Assembly: GCA_963681505.1 (NCBI GenBank)
Contig: OY811975.1
Location: 10,614,230-10,678,229, forward strand
Origin: Eunapius fragilis
Lineage: Eukaryota; Porifera; Demospongiae; Spongillida; Spongillidae
Direction of reading: 5' to 3'
Length of the DNA: 64,000 nt
Numbering within the stretch: the first letter of the stretch is position 1; the number at the start of each line of letters is the position of its first letter. Below are positions 49,378 to 60,168 of the stretch, piece after piece. Under the pieces are notes generated by a model, which saw only the letters and a list, made by a program, of their open reading frames with translations, did no database searches and had not been told where the DNA came from. The translations under genes were made by a program, and so were the position numbers.

Positions 49378-49525
49378 TGACGCTAAATTTTCCAAACACA
49401 GTTTGGACAAGCCCCCTTAGTAGATTTTTAAAAGATTCAGTTCTATGTCTGCCTTTCCGTGATAGCATCGAAAGTTCTTTAGTACTACAACAAATGTTTG
49501 AACTTATTAAGATTCCTACCTGCCT
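49378..49525 (+). other. Coding-like segment present in both palindrome arms
   Basis: NFPNTVWTSPLSRFLKDSVL then CLPFRDSIESS and LQQMFELIKIPT, reproduced at 51256-51115 (minus) with few changes. It resembles part of an exon but has no clear splice sites and no recognised family. CA-rich DNA follows. Confidence 0.35.
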
Positions 49526-49854
49526 TTGGATTTTTCCACGCACACACACACAACACACACACACACACACACACAATACACCACACAATTGTATTTTAGT
49601 CCACACAAACACACACGGTCCACACTTTTCAGTCCACACACACATTGTTCAGCCCTCATGATAACACACACACTGTTCTGTCCTCACCATAACACACACA
49701 TTATTGCTCAGTCCTCACCATAATGCACACACGTACACTGTTCAGTCTATATCACACATGCATCCCTACACTAATTCAATCCACCCAACTGTTCAGTCCA
49801 CACATTCAATCATATGGACCATCACACACTACCATACACGTGTGCAGTCCCATC

Positions 49855-49896
49855 ACACACACACACACACCACACACACACATGCACGCACACACT

Positions 49897-49928
<32 letters not shown>

Positions 49929-49950
49929 CACATACACACACACACACTGT
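49855..49950. repeat. CA microsatellite in left arm
   Basis: (CA)n with TG/GC breaks; counterpart (GT)n at 50716-50785. Confidence 0.95.
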
Positions 49951-50004
49951 CCAGTCCATACCAGTGCCAGGGGTTCAATGGGTTCGAAGGAACCCCCAAC
50001 CCCA

Positions 50005-50345
50005 CCCACTTTTTGTTGATTGTAAACTAGGATTGTTAAAATCAGTACGAATCAAGTCAACCTCGGATGAAATCAAAGGAGCTTCCTGGTGATTTTGGTG
50101 TGCTTGGATCTCTGCAATGTTAATTGCTACATGTGTAATTTAGTACTTAGTTAAATTTGAACCCCCTACCAAACTTGTAGATCCACCCCCCTACACACAC
50201 TGTTCAGTCCTCATCACATGCACACACGCACCATCCACTCACTACACACCCTGAACATTCAATCCACACACTACACACTGAACATTCAATCCACACACTA
50301 CACACACTGAACATTCAATCAACACATGTGCACACCACACCATCC
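50005..50345 (+). repeat. Direct repeat R1, copy 2
   Basis: See 48100-48490; same order, about 90% alike by eye. Confidence 0.85.
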
Positions 50346-51302
50346 GCACACCGCACATTAATGCTGTCTAAATGTCTCTCATGCTGGCTGTTACTAGGCT
50401 ATTGAACCCACCATTCTTGAGTTAGAGTGTAATCAATAGTTTGCCCATATGGAGGGCAGGCAGCAGCCAGCCAGTCGGGTGTGCCATAGGGGTGCTGACC
50501 CCCCACCACTGAGCCTGACAGGGACCAAGGGGTAACGCTGGTTACTATTTGGTCAGCCAGTTTGCCACACCATGACACTGGTCAAGGTTAAGTGGTAAGG
50601 TCAGGGTGTAGAAGCCCGAAAAAATAAAAAATCCTAGTTTACAATCAACAAAAAGTGGGTGGGGTTGGGGGTTCCTTCGAACCCATTGAACCCCTGGCAC
50701 TGGTATGGACTGGACAGTGTGTGTGTGTGTGTGTGTGTGTGTGAGTGTGTGCATGTGTGTGTGTGTGGTGTGTGTGTGTGGTGGGACTGCACACGTGTAT
50801 GGTAGTGTGTGATGGTCCATATGATTGAGTGTGTGGACTGAACAGTTGGGTGGATTGAATTAGTGTAGGGATGCATGTGTGATATAGACTGAACAGTGTA
50901 CGTGTGTGCATTATGGTGAGGACTGAGCAATAATGTGTGTGTTATGGTGAGGACAGAACAGTGTGTGTGTTATGGTGAAGTCTGAAAAATGTGTGTGTTA
51001 TTATGAGGACTGAACAATTTGTGTGTGGACTGAAAAATGTGGACCGTGTGTGTTTGTGTGGACTAAAATACAATTGTGTGCTGTATTGTGTGTGTGTGTG
51101 TGCGCGGAAAAAGGTAGGAATCTTAATAAGTTCAAACATTTGTTGTAGTTCTAAAGAACTTTCGATGCTATCACGGAAAGGCAGACATAGAACTGAATCT
51201 GTTAAAAATCTACTAAGGGGGCTTGTCCAAACTATGTTTGGAAAAATTAGCGTCATTGAGACGTTAACATATTAACCTTGTGGTTGAATTAACTGATCGA
51301 AT

Positions 51303-51880
51303 GTATTACCATGTCCATGATCACATGTATTAACCATGTCCATGATCACATATATTAACCATGTCCGTGATCACATGTATTAACCATGTCCATGATCACA
51401 TGTATTAACCATGTCCATGATCACATGTATTAACCATGTCCATGATCACATGTATTAACCATGTCCACGATTACATGTATTAACCATGTCCGTGATCACA
51501 TGTATTAACCATGTCCATGATCACATGTATTAACCATGTCCACGATTACATGTATTAACCATGTCCGTGATCACATGTATTAACCATGTCCATGATCACA
51601 TGTATTAACCATGTCCATGATCACATGTATTAACCATGTCCATGATCACATGTATTAACCATGTCCATAATCACATGTATTAACCATGTCCATGATCACA
51701 TGTATTAACCATGTCCTTGATCACATGTATTAACCATGTCCATGATCACATGCATTAACCATGTCCTTGATCACATATATTAACCATGTCCATGATCACA
51801 TGTATTAACCATGTCCATGATCACATGTATTAACCATGTCCATGATCAAATGTATTAACCATGTCCATGATCGCATGTAG
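51303..51880 (-). repeat. 25-bp minisatellite, right arm (inverted)
   Basis: Complement of the same unit, about 23 copies, followed by GACGTTAACATATTAACC and poly-C. Confidence 0.97.
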
Positions 51881-51896
51881 ACGTTAACATATTAAC

Positions 51897-51915
51897 CCCC
51901 CCCCCCCCCCCCCCC
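51897..51915. repeat. Poly-C tract
   Basis: About 19 C at the outer edge of the palindrome; a second run of about 17 C is at 52088-52104. Confidence 0.9.
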
Positions 51916-52513
51916 TCGTCCCTCTAAGCGTCATAGAGTTTTTGTTAGATTAGTAGCATGAAACATTACTCAATGTGCAGTGTGGTCTGAATAGACGTAA
52001 CTGCTGCCACTGGAGTCAACGCTGCAGCTAACTATAGATGTTCCGTATTATAAAACAATACTTGCGGACAATAAATTTTTTCTTAATGTCACAGCCTCCC
52101 CCCCCCCCCCCCCCTAACCTTGTTGTAGATCGCACTATGCTAAAAGGGTTGTTATCAGACTGCGTAAAACGAGTGTGTTTGTTTAGTTTACACGTGTTTT
52201 ACGCTCTTGTAAACAATATGTATACACAGGTGGATAACAGGGTGGAAGGAGACCGATATACGCTATACCGTTGGATAACAGGTGGAAAATAAGCATGGAT
52301 TACTATCGCATAACAGGAGTATAACAAGGTGTTCTGATATGGATATGCTTACGTCATGCAAATCTTGAATATTTCCGTTTAACCATATAGTATTCCTCGT
52401 TTGTTCACGACTTTGTAAACGTTATCGTGTTCGAAACCGCTCTTCCCCGGTCACGAAAATGACATACTAGTAGTTATTAGGAGTTATGCACTTATCAATG
52501 CCACCCGGTACCG

Positions 52514-52514
<1 letters not shown>

Positions 52515-52547
<33 letters not shown>
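52515..52547. repeat. Poly-C tract (about 33)
   Basis: Expansion of a short C run that in the opposite end (56860) is only CCCCCC. Confidence 0.95.
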
Positions 52548-52548
<1 letters not shown>

Positions 52549-52927
52549 TACGGGCATGGGTCGGGGTTTGACACCGCGTCATATCAATCTATACTGCGGT
52601 ATGCTGTCAAATCCTCCCTATCTAAGGGTCGGGGTTTGACCATAGGTTTTGATGTATAGTTTTAATTGCTCTGTTTTATTCAAGCCAGGTTTTTATGCGC
52701 GAGCACGGGCATACAAACCGCGGAAGAAGCTAAACACGAGTCGTGAATTGCATGTGAGGCGGCCAAAAATAGACCAGGCGAATGAAGATTGCACTCATCG
52801 ATCGGTAGCTGCATGTAGCCGGGCGAAATGTGATGATCGTGCATATGACTAGAAGCTTCTAGCTCCTAGCTTTATTTATATATACATTTATCAAAATTTT
52901 ATGCTGATATACAACACTGATATATAT

Positions 52928-53218
52928 ACAAGTAAATAAAAACATTCTCTAACGAGAGAGTTGTTGGTATATAGGATTGACCAATGGTGGTGTAAAAAGC
53001 ATGGAAACAAGAGTGACAGAAATATTATTGGAAAATTGAAATAGGCCTATATTTAGCCCATTATTCAGGCATGTGTGTTGTATTGTGTGCTAAATATAGG
53101 CCTATTTCAATTTTCCAATAATATTTCTGTCACTCTTGTTTCCATGCTTTTTACACCACCATTGGTCAATCCTATATACCAACAACTCTCTCGTTAGAGA
53201 ATGTTTTTATTTACTTGT
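52928..53218. mobile_element. Hairpin MITE family A, intact copy
   Basis: 291-bp near-perfect palindrome, ends ACAAGTAAATAAAAACATTC; centre TTATTCAGGCATGTGTGTTG. Confidence 0.92.
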
Positions 53219-53296
53219 TTCATAAGTTTTTTTTCACCCTGTCATAGCAGTATCATAGTCAATAATCAAATGTAGGAAGAGGATGGATGATCCCCT

Positions 53297-53566
53297 TTAT
53301 CTCTTAATGCAAGAACAAATAACTTTAATAGTACTGCTGGTGGTGGGGGCAGCACTGATGGTGCAGGCAGGAGCGCCGGTGGGGGCAGCGCTGGTGGTGC
53401 CGGCGGGAGTAGCTGCTGGTAGTAGTGTGGGCAGTGCTGCTGGTGGTGGTGGCAGAAGCGGGGCTTCTGGAGGTGGTGGGGTGAAGGGGAGAGGAGTTGG
53501 AGGATGAATGTACTCTTCCTCCTCCGACCCCTCATTGGTGAAAAACCTGCGAAGGTCGTCAGCCAT
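53297..53566 (-). CDS. Hypothetical proline/alanine-rich small protein
   Basis: Minus-strand frame of 89 codons from ATG at 53566: MADDLRRFFTNEGSEEEEYI then a Pro/Ala/Thr-rich tail and a stop. The charged start followed by a low-complexity tail looks protein-like, but part of the opposite strand is also open because of GGT/GGC repeats. No family. May be a first exon; nothing downstream confirms it. Confidence 0.35.
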   Translation of the reverse strand: MADDLRRFFTNEGSEEEEYIHPPTPLPFTPPPPEAPLLPPPPAALPTLLPAATPAGTTSAAPTGAPACTISAAPTTSSTIKVICSCIKR

Positions 53567-54515
53567 CTACATATACATAACATAGAGTATGATTAAATTT
53601 TTTACTTCTTTATTTAGTGCAGAGCCTTTACACATCTACATAGAGTATTATTAAATTTTTACCTCTTTTTGCTAGCGGATGAGTGGCTTTTATACATGCA
53701 AAGCCTTACACGTGTGCAGGCTGTGCTATAATTATATTAGTCCAATTCCATCATATTAATGACAGGGAGGGAAGGGGTGTATGCGCGTCAGTTGTGCTAA
53801 AATTCTATTGGTCAAATTTGATCCAGTAAAAATGGTCCCATCTAAACATGGAGGTGTAGCCTACATGCAGTTAAGTTGTATAGATGGGTAGTGTGGGAAC
53901 TAAGGAAGTGAACTACATGGCAGTACATGGCAGCATGTAGATCGATCGATAAGGATATGTTCTCAGGTGAGGTCATATCTGTGGACAGGGTCTGCAGCTT
54001 TATAAGTGTGGGCAGAAGGTCTGTTTTTATTTCACTACATAAATGTGAGTGTGCTGCTAGAAGTACCTGATGGTGGCTTATCTTACTTACTGCTGCACAG
54101 GCAGATCACTACCCCTAAGAATAGCTTTTTCAAGACCACCATTATACTCCATTGGTGCATCAGATTTGGGTTTATACAAGGAGTAGCTATATGGGAAAAG
54201 GATATAGTTGCAGCTATTTAGTTCTCAGCCCTTGCAACTGTAACTATATTCATACAGTTGCAACATTCACGGCTAGACAAGGAAGTCTTCAGATAAGGAA
54301 GCTTTATCAGATTAAAACAATAGACACTACTGTACACACAGTTGAGTCACCATGCATCCTTTACATGTAAAGTGAATGGTTTTGTGCAGATCCGTGCTGT
54401 ACATAGTCGGGCGGGTGACAAACCCGACGAAACGCGGTAGTAGGGCCGCCCGACTATGCTGTACAAATGCTGCATGCACAGCTTTTTAATGTTGATACAA
54501 CATGCCATAACATAC

Positions 54516-54992
54516 CTTTGGGTGGTAGTGGTAGTTCTGTGACCCCTGCGATACCGCGTCCTCTCGGCAGCACATTTAGCCAATCAGACAGCGGGATCAT
54601 TTCAATACCGTCTCCTTTCAGATGCTTTAATGGTAGCTGATATTTCTCCCTATTAGCAGCGCGATTTCCCTCGAGGTCCTCTTCATATCGCCGCCTTTAG
54701 TTTTAGCAGCACGGTTCTCCTCGAGGTTCTTCATATCGCCGCCTTTGAGCAGCACGGTTCTCCTTGGGGTCCTCTTCGTATCGCCACCTTTTAGCAGATC
54801 GCTTAGATTCAATATCGGCCTTGTAGCTGTCGCGAACAGAGGCCTTCTTCATTTCGGGATCGGCCTTGTAGCTGTCGCGTACAGAGGCCTTCTTTTTTTT
54901 GGGATTGGCCTTGTAGAGCGCTCGGGCTTTAGCTTTGTTCTCGTATTGCTTTGGAGGTATTCCGCTCGTTGCTTAGATCTCTTCTTTTGCAT
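54516..54992 (-). pseudogene. KASVRDSYKADPE-repeat protein remnant
   Basis: Minus strand from ATG at 54992: MQKKRSKQRAEY, frame change, then KAKARALYKANPKKKKASV, RDSYKADPEMKKASVRDSY, KADIESKRSAKRWRYEEDP, KENRAAQRRRYEE, another frame change, and PLSDWLNVLPRGRG, ending at a possible donor AAAG|GTATGT. About five 13-residue basic units. Such arrays occur in invertebrate proteins linked to mobile elements (inference). At least two frameshifts and two stops. Confidence 0.45.
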
Positions 54993-55119
54993 TTTTAGAA
55001 AAAGAACTTCACTATTAGCCAACGTAACAACTAATAAATTTAGTGCAGGTTAGAGTATTTATAACTGCCTAAAATTATTAATAAATAGAACTTGATATAT
55101 GTATGTCTATATGACATGT

Positions 55120-55500
55120 ATGGATAACGTGCCGGTAAATTTTGAAGCGATTGGTACTATTCCCGTCCTCCAAAACCGTTCCTAGCTCGAGTTATACCTT
55201 CCTAAGAAGAAGAAGAAGACGACGACGACGACGACGACGACGGAGAATTATTTTGGGACTGGGCACGAGAAACAGGAAATTGTTTGTTTCTCTATAACCA
55301 CACCGTTTTATGACACGGAACAAACGTAGAACTGTAGATCGTTGTGCTCTCATTCCATCGCGATAAAGAGATAAGCGATCCGTTTCTCCGTTGTCCCTCC
55401 AGACGCTAGTGAAGTTTTATTAATGACATTCATCAACCCTCAATCAATCCTATATTGAACCTGCTGCCGCAGGTTCAGATATGGAAATTTTCAAAAAAGA
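55120..55500 (+). repeat. Dispersed ~400-bp repeat family D, copy 4
   Basis: GAGTTATACCTTCCTAAGAA, a GAA/GAC triplet run (55208-55242), TTTTGGGACTGGGCACGAG, and a GAACCTGCTGCCGCAGGTTC hairpin near the end. Confidence 0.6.
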
Positions 55501-55828
55501 ACTGATGAAATACACACACACACAAAAGACAATATTCACATACAACAGTGAGTGCAGATATAGGTTTCAGATGTTGGTACATCAATAAGACCCTCACATG
55601 AGGCGCAGTACCACATATCACGCTACCCAAAAGTCAGACTCAATATCATCGTATACTCCAGCACACCACAAGTATTGCAGGGATGCAGGTCTTCCATTGC
55701 TGCATGGAACAGCCACTGTAGGGAAAGAAAAGAAAAAGCACACATGTAGCGTTTTAGAGCATGTATGCACTCTTATACCAAGACATTTTGATGTTTATCA
55801 GTATGTGGTCTCACGTGTTTACAGTACA

Positions 55829-56191
55829 TGTACCCTTATATCAACCCCTCTGTACCACGGGGTTGATATAGGGGTAAAGTGGATGTGGGAAAATATACTC
55901 TATTCATAGGATGATAGGTTAAAGTTTTGTGTTCCTAGTGATACCATAGATAAGTATAATATCTAATCGTTAATGAGATTCACTTTGCAGTGTATGGACA
56001 TGTAGTATCCTTTAAAACTGCTGGGAGGATCAACAGGGGTGTTGTTGACATAACCACCTTTTTATGAGTTCCTTCAGAAAGTGAATCTCATTAGTGGTGG
56101 GTTGATGTGATTGCTAGGAACACAAAAACCCTAGCCTAGCATCACTATGAATAGGGAGGTTGATATGAGGGTAGGTTGATATAAGGGTACA
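55829..56191. mobile_element. Palindromic MITE, TGTACCCTTATATCAACC ends
   Basis: Ends TGTACCCTTATATCAACCC and the complement; inner arms TAATGAGATTCACTTTGCAG against GAAAGTGAATCTCATTAG. About 363 bp, no coding. Confidence 0.8.
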
Positions 56192-56424
56192 GACACTGTA
56201 GATAGATTTCCAATATCTACCAGTTGTTTGGTAGATAATTCCGGCATGGGTAAACATCACTAGCCGAGATGTCGATGTAGAATTTGCATGAATATTATTA
56301 GGGTGGGAAAGTTCGTGATCCACACAATACAGCCACATGTACGTGGAAATGTGCATGCATGCATGCTTAACGCCGTGATATGTATAAATATGAACTCACC
56401 CACCGCGGCCTCAAGCGAACAGCC

Positions 56425-56487
56425 CCCCCCCCCCCCCCCCCCCCCCCCCCGCTTTTCATATGGCGGGTCTCAACCCCCCCCCCCCCC
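56425..56487. repeat. Poly-C tracts
   Basis: Runs of about 28 and 13 C, adjoining AATCCTGTATCCGCCCCTG, the end motif of the GGATCC-type MITE at 59884; probably a remnant of that family. Confidence 0.85.
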
Positions 56488-57359
56488 TATTGGAAAATCC
56501 TGTATCCGCCCCTGCCTGGAGATCAACAAAGATCTTCCGCTCCACCCCATTGCTCTTCTATATGTATCAGTACACTAATATGCTCAACTTCGCTGCCAAG
56601 AACGTCGCAGAATGCTGTCTGAATTACTTTGTCAATGGGCAGTCCTCCTTCGCGCTTGAAAATTTTACGATTCTCCTATTGTCTCCCAAACACACTAGAA
56701 CACTTTTCCCTTGCGCCATATTTCAATACAAGTACATGCACAATAGTTAGGCGTGGCTATAATGTCAAATCCCCCTATCATGTCAAACCGCCCCTACCTA
56801 AACACGTCACGCCGGTCAAATATTGTCAAATCCCCTTCTAATCCCGGCATCGCCCGTACGGGGGGTGGGTACCGGGTGGCATTGATAAGTGCATTACATA
56901 AATTAATAAATCACATGTATTCAATTTAAAATGCACGCAGAGTTTTTATTTAAGCATCCATGCTGCACACAGCTGGGAGCTGGACGTTTTAGGGGGGTGC
57001 CAAGATTCTTGCCCTTTTCATCATCAAGCTCGTTTAGGGTGTGTAACCTTTTTTTATAAATCAAAATCGATTATTTCGACTATGAAAAAAAGTCCAATCG
57101 ATTTACCAGGTTTATAGCATGCAACTTGCAAATCGGTTAGTAGAAACTATAAATCGATTTTGGCGATTAATGCACTATTAATTTGCCAACGATTACCTAG
57201 GTTTTTCCAGGTTTGTTCTTTTTTAATAATGGCACGATCAATCACAGTTTCTCAAGTCTAATACTAGTTAGTATAGCCAGTTTTATTGCTCATCAGTTAC
57301 TTATGCCAACTTTAAATCATTAAAACAACAAAAATGGTATCCACAGGGACTAGGAACGA

Positions 57360-57610
57360 AATCTTACTTCTCCCATTCTTAGTAATGAGTACTATGGTAG
57401 CGGAGAAACAAATAGCCACCTGTTTTTCGGTGAAAAAACAAATGCTTGCGGGTCACAATCCGCCGCCATTGAATCATGGGTTTGGCGTAATATTGATTCA
57501 ATGGCGGCGGATTGTGACCCGCAAGCATTTGTTTTTTCACCGAAAAACACGTGGCTATTTGTTTCCCCGCTACCATAGTACTCATTACTAAGAATGGGAG
57601 AAGTAAGATT
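57360..57610. mobile_element. Near-perfect 250-bp palindrome (MITE)
   Basis: Arms of about 115 bp, AAATCTTACTTCTCCCATTC and complement, centre at about 57482 (CATGGGTTTGGCGTAAT). Both strands are open over the palindrome, which is a symmetry effect. Confidence 0.92.
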
Positions 57611-58710
57611 TTAGTTTACTGAGATAAAAATGAAAATGAATAGTTTATCCATCCCGCAGCTTGCGCTCTTTTCTTGAACAAATGCCTTAAACTAGGTACT
57701 GGGGAATCCTAGACGTGAAATGAAAAAATTTCTGTTAGCAAATTTAAACTTTTCTGTTGACACCATTTGGTAAAAACGATCTGGTAGCTTCATTCAGCTT
57801 GATTATGTCTTATCATGCATTCAGAACGACTGCTGAGTGCGTCAGCAATAGGCCAGACTAGTTTTTAAGCTTTAAAACACGCATCGTATTTCGTAAGTGT
57901 TGCTCAAATCGAATACAATTTTCTACCCACGATTTTCGACTCTTAAACGCTGTGTCCCCTCCAAGGTAAGCATTCTCCCCTCTAGATACTTCATCCATCT
58001 ATCCTTTTACGAAATTTTGTATAGATGAGTCCTAGCGCCGCGGTCCTTGTACGATGCGCCAGTTACTGAACATCATTGAACCAATACATCAAATGGTACT
58101 TTACACTAGGATCTTAAAAAACATCATGGTTAATATCTTAAACCATACCTTTTGAATTATCATCACTAAAAATATCAGAATTCCAATTTGAGACAGAACT
58201 TTCAGGGTCAAAACATTAATGCATCATCAGGATTAGGTTTTTGGCTTACAACTCAACAAATAGTTCGACTTAAGAGCTCATTTTTTGATGCATAGATAAC
58301 TCATTATAAGAGCTATATATATGGAATGCTTGAACTCTTAAGTCCAGTTCATTGCGAAGATAGGCTTGTTTTTATAAGGATTTTGATATGACCGCTGCTT
58401 AGCATCGCTATGGCCGATTTAATTCGACTTAAGAGATGAAAGTTATGTCACACTACTCAGAGGTCCCTAAAGTAGCCATATAATTTTTTATAATTTATTG
58501 GACACTTGCTAATATTGATACAAATTGCAACGAAAGCAGAAAAGTGAAAAAAATTTAAGAATTGTACTCAATGTTTGGATTCTTCAGTAAATGTATACGA
58601 TACACGCGTGACGTCAGTGCTGGTGTGCGTGCTAGAGATAGCTATATACGGCGAGTTTTTCGTTTCGAACGCCACGGGTTCTTTTCAGAACCATTGCAGC
58701 GTGGCATCCC

Positions 58711-58850
58711 AAATGAACCCTTTCGCTGATGAACCAAGCTCTAGTGGAACAGGAGCCAAGAGACCGATCCGCAAGCGCGATATGACGGCTTTATTAGCGG
58801 AAGTTGCTTTGCCATCGCCAATGAACTCGAGATCTGAAATTCTCTGCTAA
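58711..58850 (+). CDS. Short ORF inside hAT-like element
   Basis: ATG at 58711: MNPFADEPSSSGTGAKRPIR, KRDMTALLAEVALPS, stop TAA at 58848. Polar, basic patch (KRPIRKR). The open frame extends further upstream. No family recognised. Confidence 0.35.
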
Positions 58851-58869
58851 GTATATACTTAAATCGCAG

Positions 58870-59090
58870 GTGGCATGCATGAGAATTTCACCAATGCATT
58901 ATACATTGGGCATGTTGTAAAAATAAGCCATAAAGCAAAGTTACCAAAACTAACAATTACATACTGGACTATAGATGAATCAGAAGAAGAAGGAATTGAT
59001 AACACAATTACAGTTATTGAAATGCTCGTGGACTATTTAAATGGTGATTTAGTGTTTGTTGAGGATGGAAATGATGTACCTCAATATTGA
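58870..59090 (+). CDS. Coding-like terminal exon inside hAT-like element
   Basis: Follows acceptor-like TTAAATCGCAG; frame MHENFTNALYIGHVVKISHK, KLPKLTITYWTID, acidic loop DESEEEG, then VIEMLVDYLNGDLVFVED and stop. It looks like a folded protein end with balanced composition. Family unknown. Confidence 0.4.
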
Positions 59091-59883
59091 ATAATAACAT
59101 TATTGTGCTTGATTTTGTGCGTGTTTCATTGTTTGTCAATTTTTATGTTAACAATTTGAAAAGATAAAAGTGAGGAAACTAAATGATGAGACTTTAAAAA
59201 GTCTTCCCTATATCAGAATCACTTATGTGCAATGCTTGAAATTAAAATCTCCAGGTTACGCCTCGTTATAACACAACCGTCACAGTTTGTATTGCGATTA
59301 CGCATTAACCGCTGTGCTAAAAACGTTGTCACTTTGAGGATATGTATCTCTGGTATCGAATATGCTATGGTGACGCAAGAAGTACTGTTAAACTCACCTT
59401 GTTTTGCTCTTTCTAATGATGGTAATATTATTATCCTCTGAGCATTTTTAAAAAAATTCCCCAGTACCTACTTAAACACGTACATATATCATACCCATCC
59501 GCCACAATTGGCAGTTATAATCCATTATTCGCCTCATTATAAAATTCAATAAGTACTGAGCAGTGCTGCTAGCTAGACACCTCATGGTGGAACACCGCTC
59601 CACGCATATGACAAAGCCGCCAATCGAGACATGTACGATATTTAGAACGTCATGCCGAACGTCTGGAAACAAGCCACTGTACCGTGCAAAAGAGTACGTA
59701 GCGCGTTTGATTAATGCACATGTACAATACGTGCGAACATACATATTTAAATAGGCCGTGCCATGGCCCCACAGCAAGGAGGGCACTGATGGTTGCCTTC
59801 AGCCGGGTCCCCAGACGTGCGACTATACATCACAATGTTTCCTTTTAACCCGTTAGTATGCCTTTGTACAGGCGGGAAACAGC

Positions 59884-60168
59884 GACAGAGGCGGATCCAG
59901 GGGGGGGGGGGGGGGGGGGCTATGGGGGCTGTAGCCCCCCCCTTTCGGATAAGTAACGAAAATAATTACGACTAATTAACTACATGTATACGCGCTCACT
60001 GCATGTATTTTTATAATGCTATACCTGTATTAACTTATGCGCACAAAGTGAAGCATCGTTCCTACTTGAACCGAAATGGTATTTAATTAGTGCCCCATGC
60101 ACAGATTTAGAGTACAACTTTTTTATAATAAGCCCCCCCCTTTCAAAAATCCTGGATCCGCCCCTGAG
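59884..60168. mobile_element. MITE with GGCGGATCCAGG ends and poly-G/poly-C
   Basis: AGAGGCGGATCCAGGGGGGG at left, CCTGGATCCGCCCCTG at right, with CTGTAGCCCCCCCCTTTCGG inside. About 285 bp. Decayed relatives at 487-760 and 56400-56520. Confidence 0.75.

Larger units (their letters stand above)
48697..51885. mobile_element. 3.2-kb palindromic structure with minisatellite arms
   Basis: Left: 25-bp minisatellite (48697-49327, plus orientation), then arm 49337-50036. Right: inverse arm 50629-51295, then the same minisatellite in minus orientation (51303-51880). The centre (50037-50628) has R1 copy 2 and unique DNA. Arms share GACGTTAACATATTAACC at the minisatellite border. The layout is that of a foldback element whose terminal repeats are minisatellites. 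No target duplication could be read; a poly-C run follows on the right. Confidence 0.8.
52487..56893. mobile_element. 4.4-kb TTA-flanked inverted-repeat transposon
   Basis: Ends TGCACTTATCAATGCCACCC and its complement, extended by CGGTACC and CCCGTACGGGC blocks; TTA on both sides (52484-52486, 56894-56896). A 3-bp TTA duplication suggests PIF/Harbinger. Next to each end are TGTCAAATCC-type motifs. It contains MITEs, a proline-rich ORF and the KADPE-repeat remnant, but no DDE transposase I recognise. Confidence 0.8.

Noticed and set aside
57035..57050. Telomere-like TAGGGT
   Set aside because: A single copy that is the terminal repeat of a hAT-like element; no tandem TTAGGG.
57334..57591. Overlapping ORFs on both strands encoding nearly the same peptide
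   Set aside because: Caused by the palindrome; mirror ORFs, not two genes.
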